The notes beneath the pieces were generated by a model. It was not told the origin of the DNA, searched no databases, and saw nothing but the letters and a program-made list of their open reading frames with translations. A stretch of 64,000 nucleotides of DNA from CAYUCJ01 sp049282265. GTDB taxonomy: Bacteria > Desulfobacterota > DSM-4660 > Desulfatiglandales > Desulfatiglandaceae. The position numbers and the translations under genes were made by a program. Each line of letters starts with the position of its first letter. Positions within the stretch are counted from its first letter, which is position 1. Below, piece after piece: positions 26,793 to 36,750 of the stretch. The stretch covers positions 1-64,000 of the forward strand of contig JBAPTR010000126.1 in NCBI GenBank assembly GCA_049282265.1, written 5' to 3'.

Positions 26793-28306
26793 TGGAAATA
26801 AGAGCAGAAGAAATAAGCCAGGTAATCAGGGACCAGATTAAGGACTATGAAAAGAAGATAGAAGTGAGTGAGACCGGGACGGTTTTGTCCGTTGGTGACG
26901 GTATTGCCCGCGTCTATGGTGTTGAAAAGGCCATGGCTATGGAAATGCTGGAATTTCCGGGTGGCATTTTCGGCCTTTGCCTCAATCTGGAGGAAGACAA
27001 CGTGGGCGTCGCCATCATGGGTGACGATTACAGGATCAAAGAGGGCGATACCGTCAAGAGGACCGGAAGGATTGCCCAGGTGCCTGTGGGAGATGCTGTC
27101 CTGGGCCGTGTTATTGATTCGGTCGGGTTGCCCCTCGACGGTAAAGGTCCCATCGATACCAAGGAGTTCAGGAGGCTTGAAGTCGTGGCTCCCGGCGTCA
27201 TAGCAAGACAGCCGGTGAATGAACCCATGTACACGGGAATCAAGGCCATCGACGCCATGACCCCCATCGGCAGGGGACAGCGTGAATTGATTATCGGAGA
27301 CCGACAGATCGGCAAGACGGCCATCTGTGTGGATGCGATTATCAACCAGAAGGACACGGACATCTTTTGCATCTATGTGGCGATAGGTCAGAAGAAATCC
27401 ACCGTGGCCCAGGTGGTGGATGTACTTGAACGTCATGGGGCCATGGAATATACCACCGTAGTCGCGGCATGTGCCAGTGATCCCGCGACCCAGCAGTTTA
27501 TCGCCCCTTATGCAGGGTGCGCTATCGGGGAGTATTACCGGGATAACGGAAAACATGCCTTGATCATCTACGATGACCTTTCCAAACAGGCCACGGCCTA
27601 TCGGCAGGTTTCCCTTTTACTCCGCAGGCCCCCCGGACGCGAGGCCTTCCCCGGCGATATTTTTTACAACCATTCCAGGCTCCTGGAGCGGGCGGCAAAA
27701 CTGAATGACGAACTCGGAGCCGGGTCGCTCACGGCACTGCCGATTATTGAAACGCAGGCCGGTGACGTATCCGCCTACATTCCCACCAACGTTATTTCCA
27801 TCACCGACGGTCAGGTCTATCTGGAACCGGGACTCTTCTTTTCGGGCGTGCGACCTGCCATCAATGTTGGCCTGTCTGTTTCAAGGGTGGGTGGTGCCGC
27901 CCAGACCAAGGCCATGAGAAAGGTGGCAGGGACCCTGCGTCTGGACATGGCGCAGTTCAGGGAATTGGAGGCATTTGCCCAGTTCGGCAGCGATCTTGAC
28001 AAGGCCACGCAACGGCAGTTGAACAGGGGACTGAGGCTGGTGGAAGTCCTGAAACAGCCCCAGTATCAGCCCATGTCGGCGGAAAAGGAAGTGGCTATTC
28101 TTTTTGCCGGGGCCAATGGGTATCTGGATGAATGGCCGGCGGATGCTGTAAAAGACTATGAGGGACAGATGCTGGAATTCCTGGCGAGCAAACACTCGGA
28201 TCTTCTGAAGGAAATCAAGGAGACCAATGAGATAAGAGATGAGCTGGCCGAAAAACTGAAAAAGGCCCTTGACGATTTCAAAGGGATCTTTCAACCTGCC
28301 GCCTAA
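26792..28306 (+). CDS. atpA: F0F1 ATP synthase subunit alpha
   Basis: Non-catalytic nucleotide-binding subunit of the F1 hexamer. Contains the P-loop GDRQIGKTA near residues 169-177, the N-terminal VSVGDGIARVYGVEKAM barrel, and the family signature PAINVGLSVSRVGGAAQ near 353. Length 504 is standard. ATG overlaps the atpH stop. Confidence 0.97.
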   Translation: MEIRAEEISQVIRDQIKDYEKKIEVSETGTVLSVGDGIARVYGVEKAMAMEMLEFPGGIFGLCLNLEEDNVGVAIMGDDYRIKEGDTVKRTGRIAQVPVGDAVLGRVIDSVGLPLDGKGPIDTKEFRRLEVVAPGVIARQPVNEPMYTGIKAIDAMTPIGRGQRELIIGDRQIGKTAICVDAIINQKDTDIFCIYVAIGQKKSTVAQVVDVLERHGAMEYTTVVAACASDPATQQFIAPYAGCAIGEYYRDNGKHALIIYDDLSKQATAYRQVSLLLRRPPGREAFPGDIFYNHSRLLERAAKLNDELGAGSLTALPIIETQAGDVSAYIPTNVISITDGQVYLEPGLFFSGVRPAINVGLSVSRVGGAAQTKAMRKVAGTLRLDMAQFRELEAFAQFGSDLDKATQRQLNRGLRLVEVLKQPQYQPMSAEKEVAILFAGANGYLDEWPADAVKDYEGQMLEFLASKHSDLLKEIKETNEIRDELAEKLKKALDDFKGIFQPAA

Positions 28307-28311
28307 GCGGC

Positions 28312-28335
28312 GATGGCTTTTTACGATTCCATCAA
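28312..28335 (+). repeat. Fragment of the dispersed intergenic repeat
   Basis: ATGGCTTTTTACGATTCCAT followed by CA resembles the end module of the dispersed family (GGACTTTTTACGGTTCCATC at 59050-59069). It lies in the 69-bp atpA-atpG gap. Short, so chance similarity is possible. Confidence 0.4.
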
Positions 28336-28375
28336 TAGATTTCAATAGATTAAGGTATTGGAAAGAGACAGCTAA

Positions 28376-29257
28376 ATGGCCACATTAAGAGATATCCTGC
28401 ATAAGATAGGCGCCGTCAAGAAAACCAAGCAGATTACCAAGGCCATGAACATGGTGGCCGCCTCAAAGCTGCGCACCACCCAGGGCAGGATGGAGAGCTT
28501 CGACCCTTATGCCCATAAATTTGCGGAAGTCCTTGGAAACCTGGCGGGCCGGATTGAACCGGATATCCACCCCCTTCTCGTGAAAAAAGAAAAGGTAACC
28601 AACCTTGAACTCCTTCACTTTTCGGCTGACAGAGGATTGTGCGGCAGCTTCAACACTCATGTTATCAGCACGGCTGAAAAATGGATCAAACAGAAAGAAA
28701 GTAAAGGATTGGTCTGTTCCCTGACCCTGGTGGGGAAGAAGGGAAGAGACTACTTTTCCAGGCGGGACTTTAAAATCACCAAATCGCATACCCACATTTA
28801 CGGCAAAATCGATATTTCCTTTGTCAATCAGATGGCACGGGAATTGATTGACCGGTTCCTTGCAGACGAGGTCCATGAGGTCTACATGCAGTATACCCGG
28901 TTTCTCGGCATGGCCAAACTGGAACCTACCTTGGTCAAGCTGCTTCCCATTGAGCCCCCTCGCGATGCCGACAAAGAGGGCGCAACGGGAGCTGCGGAGT
29001 ATCTCTATGAGCCCAGCGCTGAGGAACTGCTCATTAAACTGTTGCCGAAACACCTTAGTGTGCAGATCTACAACGCTTTTTTGCAGAACGAAACGTGTGA
29101 GCACGCGGCTCGAATGGCGGCGATGGATAACGCCTCAAAGAACTGCAATGACCTGGTCGAAAGCCTGACCCTGGTCTACAACAAGGCCCGGCAGGCGGCA
29201 ATTACGGCCGAATTGATGGATATCGTGGGTGGTGCTGAAGCATTGAAAAAGGCATAA
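28376..29257 (+). CDS. atpG: F0F1 ATP synthase subunit gamma
   Basis: Central rotary shaft. N-terminal LRDILHKIGAVKKTKQITKAMNMVAASKL and C-terminal MDNASKNCNDLVESLTLVYNKARQA form the conserved antiparallel coil; the middle has SADRGLCGSFNTHV. Length 293 is normal. ATG 28376 is preceded by a GAGA-type SD. It sits between atpA and atpD as usual. Confidence 0.96.
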   Translation: MATLRDILHKIGAVKKTKQITKAMNMVAASKLRTTQGRMESFDPYAHKFAEVLGNLAGRIEPDIHPLLVKKEKVTNLELLHFSADRGLCGSFNTHVISTAEKWIKQKESKGLVCSLTLVGKKGRDYFSRRDFKITKSHTHIYGKIDISFVNQMARELIDRFLADEVHEVYMQYTRFLGMAKLEPTLVKLLPIEPPRDADKEGATGAAEYLYEPSAEELLIKLLPKHLSVQIYNAFLQNETCEHAARMAAMDNASKNCNDLVESLTLVYNKARQAAITAELMDIVGGAEALKKA

Positions 29258-29289
29258 TAGTTTTTCCTTAAGGAGGTTTAGATATAGTT

Positions 29290-30705
29290 ATGAACGAGGG
29301 CAAAATTATTCAGGTAATAGGTCCGGTAGTCGACATCGAATTTGCAGATGGAGAGTTGCCGGAAATTTTGACTGCTCTTCTTATTACGAACGCGACCATC
29401 GATGACACCGAAGACAACCTTGTTGTTGAGGTGGCACAACATCTGGGTGACAACGTGGTCCGTTGCATAGCTATGGATGTGACCGACGGTCTGGTCCGCG
29501 GGATGCCTGCCAAGAATACCGGCAAACAAATCCAGATGCCGGTGGGGGCGGCCGGTTTGGGCAGGGTGTTGAATGTGGTTGGAAAACCTGTCGATGGACT
29601 GGGCCCCGTGAATGCTGAAAAGTTCTATCCTATTCACCGGCATGCACCGGCCTTTAGCGATCAGGACACGTCGGTCAATGTTCTTGAGACAGGCGTAAAG
29701 GTGATCGATCTGCTGGTACCCTTTCCCCGTGGCGGAAAGATGGGGATGTTCGGCGGGGCCGGTGTGGGTAAGACGGTGGTCATGATGGAAATGATCCACA
29801 ATATCGCCATGCAGCACGGCGGCATCAGCGTCTTTGCCGGCGTCGGCGAGAGGACCCGTGAAGGGAACGATCTTTACCGCGAAATGAAGGAATCCGGCGT
29901 ACTCGAAAAGGCGGCCCTGATTTATGGGCAGATGACCGAGCCTCCGGGCGCCCGCGCTCGGGTCGCCCTTTCCGCGCTCACGGCCGCTGAATATTATCGT
30001 GATGAGGAGGGGCAGGACGTGCTGCTTTTCATCGACAACATCTTTCGATTCACCCAGGCAGGTTCCGAGGTTTCCGCACTGCTGGGACGCATTCCATCTG
30101 CCGTAGGATATCAGCCGACCCTGGGCACGGACCTTGGCGAATTGCAGGAGAGAATTACCTCCACCAACAAGGGTTCCATCACATCGGTACAGTGTGTCTA
30201 TGTGCCCGCGGACGACCTGACGGACCCGGCGCCCGCCACCACGTTTGCCCATTTGGACGGGACGGTCGTGCTTTCCCGGCCGATTGCGGAGCTGGGTATT
30301 TATCCGGCTGTGGACCCGTTGGATTCCACATCAAGGATTCTTGACGCCAACTACCTCGGTGAAGAACACTATTCCGTTGCCCTACAGGTCCAGCAGACGC
30401 TTCAGAAGTATAAGGACCTTCAGGACATTATCGCCATCCTTGGGATAGATGAGCTATCGGATGAAGACAAGCTGGTCGTGGGGAGGGCACGCAGGATGCA
30501 GCGCTTCCTTTCCCAGCCTTTTCATGTGGCTGAGACCTTTACGGGGACCCCGGGCGCCTATGTCTCCGTAGCTGATACGGTCAGGGGATTCAAAGAGATC
30601 CTGGAGGGTAAGCACGACGACCTGCCCGAGGCGGCCTTTTACATGGTGGGTACTGTTGAAGAGGCCCGCGAGAGGGCCGAACAAATGGCAAAGGCTGACG
30701 AATAG
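29290..30705 (+). CDS. atpD: F0F1 ATP synthase subunit beta
   Basis: Catalytic subunit. P-loop GGAGVGKTVVM near residues 156-166, catalytic Glu in GVGERTREGNDL, and the family signature PAVDPLDSTSR near 339. Length 471 is standard. A strong AAGGAGG lies 13 bp upstream of ATG 29290. Confidence 0.98.
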   Translation: MNEGKIIQVIGPVVDIEFADGELPEILTALLITNATIDDTEDNLVVEVAQHLGDNVVRCIAMDVTDGLVRGMPAKNTGKQIQMPVGAAGLGRVLNVVGKPVDGLGPVNAEKFYPIHRHAPAFSDQDTSVNVLETGVKVIDLLVPFPRGGKMGMFGGAGVGKTVVMMEMIHNIAMQHGGISVFAGVGERTREGNDLYREMKESGVLEKAALIYGQMTEPPGARARVALSALTAAEYYRDEEGQDVLLFIDNIFRFTQAGSEVSALLGRIPSAVGYQPTLGTDLGELQERITSTNKGSITSVQCVYVPADDLTDPAPATTFAHLDGTVVLSRPIAELGIYPAVDPLDSTSRILDANYLGEEHYSVALQVQQTLQKYKDLQDIIAILGIDELSDEDKLVVGRARRMQRFLSQPFHVAETFTGTPGAYVSVADTVRGFKEILEGKHDDLPEAAFYMVGTVEEARERAEQMAKADE

Positions 30706-30720
30706 GGGTGATGCGTTCAT

Positions 30721-31134
30721 ATGGGAACACTACAGTTGGAGATAGTGACACCTGAAAAGGTTGTTGTGAGCCAGGAGGTCAACAGCGTTGTAGCCCCCGG
30801 ATCCCTGGGCGAATTCGGGGTCCTGGAGGGCCACGTTCCGTTCCTCACGGGAATAGAGCCCGGAGAGCTTCGGTATTCGACGGGTTCGGAAACCGTTCAG
30901 CTGGCTGTGACCAGCGGTTTTGCTGAAGTTTCAGAGAACAAGGTATCCATCCTGGTGGATGCGGCTGAAAGGCTGCAAGACATCGACGTGGAAAGGGCCA
31001 GGCAAGCCATGGAGAGGGCAAGAGAACGGTTGTCGAAGGACCGGGCAAGCAACAAGGACATAGACTTCATGAGGGCCGAAGTTGCCCTCAAACGCGCGGT
31101 TGCCAGGATAAAGGTTGTAGAAAAAACCAAATAA
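30721..31134 (+). CDS. atpC: F0F1 ATP synthase subunit epsilon
   Basis: Regulatory subunit of F1. N-terminal beta-barrel (LQLEIVTPEKVVVSQEVNSVVAPGS, with EFGVLEGHVPFLT) and C-terminal helical pair. Length 137. It ends the atp operon; a strong terminator follows at 31162-31191. Subunits a (atpB) and c (atpE) are not in this cluster. Confidence 0.96.
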   Translation: MGTLQLEIVTPEKVVVSQEVNSVVAPGSLGEFGVLEGHVPFLTGIEPGELRYSTGSETVQLAVTSGFAEVSENKVSILVDAAERLQDIDVERARQAMERARERLSKDRASNKDIDFMRAEVALKRAVARIKVVEKTK

Positions 31135-31161
31135 TCTATTCAATTGACAAATATTTACTGG

Positions 31162-31191
31162 AAAAGGCAAGCAGCCCTGCTTGCCTTTTTT
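31162..31191 (+). terminator. Intrinsic terminator of the atp operon
   Basis: A perfect 12-bp stem (AAAAGGCAAGCA against TGCTTGCCTTTT) with a GCCC loop, running into a T-run, 28 bp after the atpC stop. Confidence 0.9.
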
Positions 31192-31192
31192 A

Positions 31193-31221
31193 TTGACGTT
31201 TGCAGGCGTTGTGGATATTAT
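31193..31221 (+). promoter_or_regulatory. Sigma-70 type promoter for zapB-like/zapA
   Basis: TTGACG (31193-31198), a 17-bp spacer, and TATTAT (31216-31221), immediately after the atp terminator and 101 bp before the next start. Confidence 0.6.
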
Positions 31222-31322
31222 GAGCATCTATTTGGTTAGTCCCACGATCTTGGCCACAGATGATGGCCAGGGAGTGGAGAGGCCTATTTGACAAAAAACA
31301 ACATGGGGAGTAATAGAGAGAG

Positions 31323-31553
31323 ATGGTTGCCGAGATTGATCAGTTTGATGTTCTGGAGCAGAGGATTGACTCACTTATCGAGTCCATGACTTTCCTGAAA
31401 GAAGAGAATACCACCCTGGCCGAGAAGGCACAGATTCAGGAAGAAAAGCTGTTGGATCTCGGCGCACAGGTGGAGAAGCTGAAAGATTCGAGAGACAAGG
31501 CCAAACAGCGCATCATTACCCTTCTGGAAAAACTGGAACAGATTCACATGTGA
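31323..31553 (+). CDS. ZapB-like coiled-coil cell division protein
   Basis: A 76-residue, almost wholly coiled-coil protein: heptads run from FDVLEQRIDSLIESMTFLKEE to the end IITLLEKLEQIHM. Size, composition and position directly before zapA match small ZapB-like proteins that help organise the Z-ring. Coiled coils of this size are not distinctive, so the name rests largely on context. Confidence 0.7.
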   Translation: MVAEIDQFDVLEQRIDSLIESMTFLKEENTTLAEKAQIQEEKLLDLGAQVEKLKDSRDKAKQRIITLLEKLEQIHM

Positions 31554-31607
31554 GAGCGGATGACCGTCACTTTTTTCACGATATCATTTTGGTCTGGGTA
31601 AGCCGAC

Positions 31608-31889
31608 TTGGAAAATATCATAAAAATAGCCATACTGGGCAATGAATACCTGATCAAGAGCGATGAAAACGGAAGAGATGTCCAAAAGGTCGCAGAATTT
31701 GTTAATCGTAAATTCGAGGAAATAAACGAAAGTAAGCAAGGCCTTTCAGAGCGGAAAACGGCCATCCTGGCCGCTTTCGACATAGCGAACGACTACTTTC
31801 AACTGCAGCGCGAACAAGAAAATATCGTTGCTGAACTGAGGCGTCGGAGCGAGGCACTGATCAACCAAATTGACTCTGTCCTGAGTTGA
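31608..31889 (+). CDS. zapA: Cell division protein ZapA
   Basis: FtsZ-associated protein that promotes Z-ring bundling. N-terminal KIAILGNEYLIKSDENGRDVQKVAEFVNRK is the globular ZapA domain, followed by a C-terminal coiled coil (DYFQLQREQENIVAELRRRSE). Length 93. The start is TTG at 31608 without a strong SD; no ATG is available in the conserved region. Confidence 0.9.
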   Translation: MENIIKIAILGNEYLIKSDENGRDVQKVAEFVNRKFEEINESKQGLSERKTAILAAFDIANDYFQLQREQENIVAELRRRSEALINQIDSVLS

Positions 31890-32248
31890 GTACTCGTGAG
31901 GGAAACACGATTAGGATTGAGATTAGGAATAGCCGGGCTAAGAAATATTGGCGGCAAGTATATGAACATCGCATGGTGTAATTTTATCATTGGTCAAACG
32001 TCCATGGGGGCGTTAATGCATAAAATAACTATAAATATCAATTTATTAATGGGTAGAGACGTCATACGGCTCCACTAGGCGCACCATTATTAGTGCTTCA
32101 TTGAATTAGCCCACCACCAATCTTTTCCTGTCTGGTCATTTCCGGTTTCCACCTCGCGAGAGAATGTTTCTCTTTTCTATTTGTCCATTGGAGCGCATTG
32201 TCCGACAAGAATACGGGTAAGCCGGGCAACAAGGAGCATGGTGAAACT
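31890..32248. other. 359-bp gap between zapA and rny
   Basis: In many Proteobacteria the 6S RNA gene lies downstream of zapA, so I looked for it here, but could not find its conserved bubble-flanking segments. The sequence is AT-rich in 32020-32060 and has a small hairpin (AGAGAA-TGT-TTCTCT near 32160). No gene can be supported by eye. Confidence 0.4.
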
Positions 32249-33811
32249 ATGATCTCTGCTGAAATAGCTGGAATAGCCCTGGGAACCCTGGTTTTGGGTC
32301 TACTTGCAGGGGCTTTTATCAGGAAAAAAATATTGGAGAACCGGGTTGATTCCGTAGAGAAATACTCCAAGAAGATCCTGGAAGAGGCCCAGAAAGAGGC
32401 CAAGAATCTAACCAAAGAGGCAACCCTCCAGGCAAAAGACACCCTTTACCAGATGAAGGTGGAGTTTGAGAAGGAAACCCAGGACAAGAAGAAGCAAATG
32501 CTTGCCCAGGAAAGGCGCCTTTTCAACAAGGAGGAAAATCTGGAAAAGAAGAGTCAGCAACTGGATGCAAGGGAGAACAGGCTGGCGGAAAAAGAAAGAT
32601 TTAACGATCGAATCGAAGGGCAGCTCAAGCAAAGGGAACTGGAAAGTTCTCGAATGCTTGAAGAACAGCGAAAGCGGCTGGAGAGCATTGCCGGCATTTC
32701 AGCGGAGGAAGCCAAGCAGTCCCTGATCGGGGCAATGGAATCGGAAGCCAAACATGATGCGGCAAAACTCATCAGAAAGATAGAAAATGAGGCCAAAACC
32801 GAGGCTGACAGGAAGGCCCAGGAGATTCTGGCACTGGCGGTAAAGCGATATGCCGGGGACTACGTGACTGAAAAGACGGTTTCCGTGGTCAACCTGCCGA
32901 ACGATGAAATGAAAGGGCGCATTATCGGGAGGGAAGGTCGGAATATCAGGGCCATTGAAGCCGCTACGGGCATCGATCTCATCATTGACGACACACCCGA
33001 AGCCGTCATCCTGTCCGGCTTCAATGCGGTGAGAAGAGAGGTGGCCAAGATATCTCTGGAGCGGTTGATAGATGACGGGCGAATTCATCCGGCGCGCATA
33101 GAAGAGGTTGTCGCCAAGGTGACAAAAGAGATAGAGGCCACCATCAAAGAGGCTGGTGAACAGGCGGCGTTTGATGTGGGTGTGCATGGTATAAACATTG
33201 AACTCGTCAAGCTCATTGGCCGGCTGAAATACCGTTCAAGTTATGCGCAAAATGTCCTCCAGCACTCCAGAGAGGTCAGTTTTCTCTGCGGCATAATGGC
33301 TGCCGAACTTGGTCAAAATGTCAAGCAGGCTAGGCGTGCAGGCCTTTTGCATGATATTGGAAAGGCTGTTGATCATGAGGTGGAAGGCCCTCACGCGGTC
33401 ATCGGGGCCGATTTGGCCAGGAAATATGGAGAGTCAAACTCTGTAATCCACGCCATCTGGGCCCACCATGAGGATATTGAACCTGAAACGGTACTTGCTG
33501 TTCTTGTCCAGGCCGCCGATACGCTCTCCGGGGCCCGGCCCGGCGCCCGACAAGAAATGCTCGAGTCCTATGTGAAGAGGCTGGAGGGGCTTGAAAACAT
33601 TGCTCTGTCTTTCCGGGGTGTCAACAAGTCCTTTGCAATCCAGGCCGGAAGAGAGATACGTATCATGGTCGAGGGAAAGATGATCGATGATGATCAGTCC
33701 TTCATCCTTGCCAAAGACATTGCAAGAAAAATAGAAAAGGAGTTAACCTATCCCGGTCAAATCAAAGTGATTGTGATTCGAGAAATCAGGGCGGTAGAAT
33801 ACGCAAAATAG
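32249..33811 (+). CDS. rny: Ribonuclease Y
   Basis: Membrane-anchored endoribonuclease that starts mRNA decay. N-terminal membrane helix (AEIAGIALGTLVLGLLAGAFI), a long coiled coil (about residues 30-195), KH domain with GRIIGREGRNIRAIEAATG, and the HD domain with LLHDIGKAVDHE. Length 520 is normal. ATG 32249 has AAGGAG 12 bp upstream; an in-frame TTG at 32198 would add a non-membrane leader. Confidence 0.96.
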   Translation: MISAEIAGIALGTLVLGLLAGAFIRKKILENRVDSVEKYSKKILEEAQKEAKNLTKEATLQAKDTLYQMKVEFEKETQDKKKQMLAQERRLFNKEENLEKKSQQLDARENRLAEKERFNDRIEGQLKQRELESSRMLEEQRKRLESIAGISAEEAKQSLIGAMESEAKHDAAKLIRKIENEAKTEADRKAQEILALAVKRYAGDYVTEKTVSVVNLPNDEMKGRIIGREGRNIRAIEAATGIDLIIDDTPEAVILSGFNAVRREVAKISLERLIDDGRIHPARIEEVVAKVTKEIEATIKEAGEQAAFDVGVHGINIELVKLIGRLKYRSSYAQNVLQHSREVSFLCGIMAAELGQNVKQARRAGLLHDIGKAVDHEVEGPHAVIGADLARKYGESNSVIHAIWAHHEDIEPETVLAVLVQAADTLSGARPGARQEMLESYVKRLEGLENIALSFRGVNKSFAIQAGREIRIMVEGKMIDDDQSFILAKDIARKIEKELTYPGQIKVIVIREIRAVEYAK

Positions 33812-33929
33812 CGTTCAGGTCTTGTTCCGGCAGGTAACCGCTTTATCGATAGGTCGGCAGTCCGCTGATGATTGCCTTAAAACGCTTAACTGTAACCTTT
33901 CGGGTTCTTCAACAGGGTCACCTCCGGCC

Positions 33930-36641
33930 ATGGGTGAGCCACCAGGAGTCATTATTTCCATAGGCCATGAAAAGGAAACGGTTTATCTTGTGGATGGAAC
34001 GGCCTATATCCATAGGGCCTACCACGCAGTCAGGAATCTGTCCAATTCCCACGGTTTTCCCACAAATGCCATTTTTGGCTTTTCCAATATGCTTCTGAAA
34101 CTCCTAGCTGACAAGAATCCTCTCTATCTGTCGATTGTTTTCGATTCAAAAGGACCCACCTTCCGGCACGAGATCTACGAAAAATACAAGGCCAACCGGC
34201 CTCCTATGCCGGACGAGATGGCCCATCAGATCCCGTTTATCAAGGAAATTGTCACCTGTTTCAATTTGAAGATGATCGAGATGCCTGGCTATGAAGCGGA
34301 TGACATCATCGGGACCATGGCACGGATGGCGGAAGAGCAGGGGTACAGGGTGGTTATGATCACCGGTGACAAGGACTTCAGACAACTCATTACACCCCGG
34401 GTCAGTATGTGGGACACTATGCAGGACAAGGTGACCGATGAGATCGCCATCAGGGAGCTTTATGGAATCGAGCCTGGTCAAGTGATCGATGTCATGGGCC
34501 TCGCCGGTGATGCTGCTGATAACGTGCCCGGGGTCCCGGGTGTGGGAGAGAAGACCGCTCTGAAACTCATCAAGGAATTCGGTTCTTTCGATCAGACGCT
34601 GGAACAGGCCGACCACGTGAAAGGAAATAAACTGAGGGAAAACCTGAAAAAGTTCAGGGAGTCGGCAATCATGAGTCGGAAACTGGTCACGATTGACCGG
34701 TTTGTTCCTCTTGAGGTGGATATGGAGGAGTTGAAGGTTGGTCCACCTGAACATGATGCCCTGGCCAGGATTTTCAGGGATCTGGAATTCAAGGGACTCT
34801 GGGAGAGATTCGCCACCAGAGAGGCAGAATCCACGGATTATCGACTCTGTCTCTCTGAAGAAGATTTGAGATCCCTCGTGGGAAAAATCAAAGAGAAGGG
34901 GAGGGTTTCACTGGATACGGAGACCACGAGCAGGAACCCGCTCGAGGCCCGGCTTGTGGGGCTTTCCTTTTCCCTGGAAGAAAAAGAGGCCTGGTATGTC
35001 CCGGTTGGTCACGTCTATCCGGGAGCGCCCCAACAGCCTGACCTTCAGAAAGCCCTCGGAATACTGCGGGAAGTCATGGAGGACGAAGGAATTGAAAAAG
35101 TGGGACAAAACATCAAGTATGATGCGGAGGTCCTCAGCCAACACGGCGTGACCCTCAAAGGGTTCTATTTCGACACCATGGTTGCCTCTTATGTGATCAA
35201 CCCGGGGCTCAGACAACACAATCTCGACTATCTGGCTCAACACTATCTGAAGCACAAAATGATCCGTTATCGTGATGTCGTTGGCAAGGGCAAGAAGATG
35301 CGTCTTTTTTCCGAGGTCTCTGTGGGGGAGGCCAGGGACTATTCGTGTGAAGATGCCGACATAACCCTGCGGCTGATGCACAAGCTGGATGATAAATTGC
35401 GGCTGGATAAGAACGAGGAACTGTTTTATGATCTGGAGATGCAACTGGTGCCTGTACTCATGGATATGGAGTTGGCGGGAATCAAGATTGATAAGCCGTT
35501 TTTTCAGACCATGTCATCTCGCTTTGAAGATCAATTGAAGGGTATCGAAAAGGAGATTTATAATGAGGCCGGAATGGCGTTCAATATTCAATCTCCGAAA
35601 CAGCTGGGCCATGTCCTTTTCGAAAAACTCAAACTGCCTGTGCAAGGAAAAACGGCCAAGGCAGGTGGCTTTTCAACGGACGTGAAGGTCCTGAAAAAGC
35701 TGTCCGTCTTTCCACAGAAGACACCCGGGCTTGTGCTCAGGTACAGGACACTAGCCAAACTCAAATCCACCTATCTGGATGCGCTGGTGATGATGGTAGA
35801 TCCGGATACCGGAAGGATCCACACCTCTTTCAACCAAACGGTTGCGGCAACCGGGCGTCTGAGCAGCAGTAACCCGAATTTGCAGAATATCCCCATCCGT
35901 GGCGCTGAGGGCCGTGAGATCCGGAAAGGTTTCATTGCGGAGAAGGGATGTGTTCTGCTGTCGGCTGACTATAGCCAGGTGGAACTCAGGGTCCTGGCCC
36001 ATTATTCAGGGGACAAGGCGTTCACCCGGGCCTTTGAACAGGGAGAGGACATCCATTCCCTGACGGCAGGGGAGATCCTTGGAGTCGAAAAGAGCGAGGT
36101 GACTCCCGAGATGAGAAGGATCGCAAAGGCCATCAATTTCGGCATTGTCTACGGGATGGGTCCCCAGAGGCTGAGTGAAGAGGTGGGCATAGGTCCAAAG
36201 GAAGCGAAGGCCTACATTTCTTCATACTATGAGAAATATCAAGGGGTTGAAAAATACAAAAACGAAATGGTCAAAATGGCCAGAGAAAAGGGTTACGTCA
36301 CAACGCTTCTGAACAGGCGCCGGTATCTCCCCGACATACTGCACCAAAACCGAGTGATCAGGGCGGAAGCCGAACGAATGGCCGTCAATACGCCCATCCA
36401 GGGGACCGCCGCGGATCTGATCAAGCTGGCCATGATCAGGATAGCGGGCCGTCTTGGCACCGGGAATTTCAATTCAAAGATGCTTCTTCAGGTGCACGAC
36501 GAACTGGTTTTTGAAGTGGTGGAGGGTGAGCTTGATGCGCTGAAACAGGTGATACGCGAGGAGATGGAAGGCGTCTATCCACTCAAGGTCCCTCTTAAAG
36601 TGGACATGGGGCATGGGAAAAACTGGGGAGAGGCCCATTGA
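33930..36641 (+). CDS. polA: DNA polymerase I
   Basis: Repair and primer-replacing polymerase. Three domains are visible: 5'-nuclease (VYLVDGTAYIHRAYHA, ITGDKDFRQL, GLAGDAADNVPGVPGVGEKTA), 3'-5' exonuclease whose catalytic VSLDTETTS is intact so proofreading is likely, and the polymerase with FNQTVAATGRLSSSNPNLQNIP, DYSQVELRVLAH, KAINFGIVYGMG and QVHDELVFE. About 903 residues. The start is uncertain: ATG 33930 (MGEPPG) is chosen, though SD CAGGAG at 33943 sits behind it and the frame is open back to 33822. Confidence 0.95.
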   Translation: MGEPPGVIISIGHEKETVYLVDGTAYIHRAYHAVRNLSNSHGFPTNAIFGFSNMLLKLLADKNPLYLSIVFDSKGPTFRHEIYEKYKANRPPMPDEMAHQIPFIKEIVTCFNLKMIEMPGYEADDIIGTMARMAEEQGYRVVMITGDKDFRQLITPRVSMWDTMQDKVTDEIAIRELYGIEPGQVIDVMGLAGDAADNVPGVPGVGEKTALKLIKEFGSFDQTLEQADHVKGNKLRENLKKFRESAIMSRKLVTIDRFVPLEVDMEELKVGPPEHDALARIFRDLEFKGLWERFATREAESTDYRLCLSEEDLRSLVGKIKEKGRVSLDTETTSRNPLEARLVGLSFSLEEKEAWYVPVGHVYPGAPQQPDLQKALGILREVMEDEGIEKVGQNIKYDAEVLSQHGVTLKGFYFDTMVASYVINPGLRQHNLDYLAQHYLKHKMIRYRDVVGKGKKMRLFSEVSVGEARDYSCEDADITLRLMHKLDDKLRLDKNEELFYDLEMQLVPVLMDMELAGIKIDKPFFQTMSSRFEDQLKGIEKEIYNEAGMAFNIQSPKQLGHVLFEKLKLPVQGKTAKAGGFSTDVKVLKKLSVFPQKTPGLVLRYRTLAKLKSTYLDALVMMVDPDTGRIHTSFNQTVAATGRLSSSNPNLQNIPIRGAEGREIRKGFIAEKGCVLLSADYSQVELRVLAHYSGDKAFTRAFEQGEDIHSLTAGEILGVEKSEVTPEMRRIAKAINFGIVYGMGPQRLSEEVGIGPKEAKAYISSYYEKYQGVEKYKNEMVKMAREKGYVTTLLNRRRYLPDILHQNRVIRAEAERMAVNTPIQGTAADLIKLAMIRIAGRLGTGNFNSKMLLQVHDELVFEVVEGELDALKQVIREEMEGVYPLKVPLKVDMGHGKNWGEAH

Positions 36642-36649
36642 GCATATAC

Positions 36650-36726
36650 TTTCGATCCTACAAAATCGAAACTTACAGAAAGGTTGTAGACCCTGCGCGC
36701 GAAATTGCCGGGATGCACTCCGGCAA
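36650..36726 (+). promoter_or_regulatory. Two leader hairpins before the activase gene
   Basis: Between polA and the activase start lie two hairpins: TTTCGAT/ATCGAAA with an 8-nt loop (36650-36671) and TTGCCGG/CCGGCAA with an 8-nt loop (36705-36726). Neither is followed by a T-run. Function unknown. Confidence 0.4.
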
Positions 36727-36750
36727 AATGGCGAGAGAAAGGCAAAAGAG

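Noticed and set aside
31890..32248. 6S RNA gene downstream of zapA
   Set aside because: The location is right but I could not find the conserved closing stem and bubble sequence by eye. A covariance-model search would settle it.
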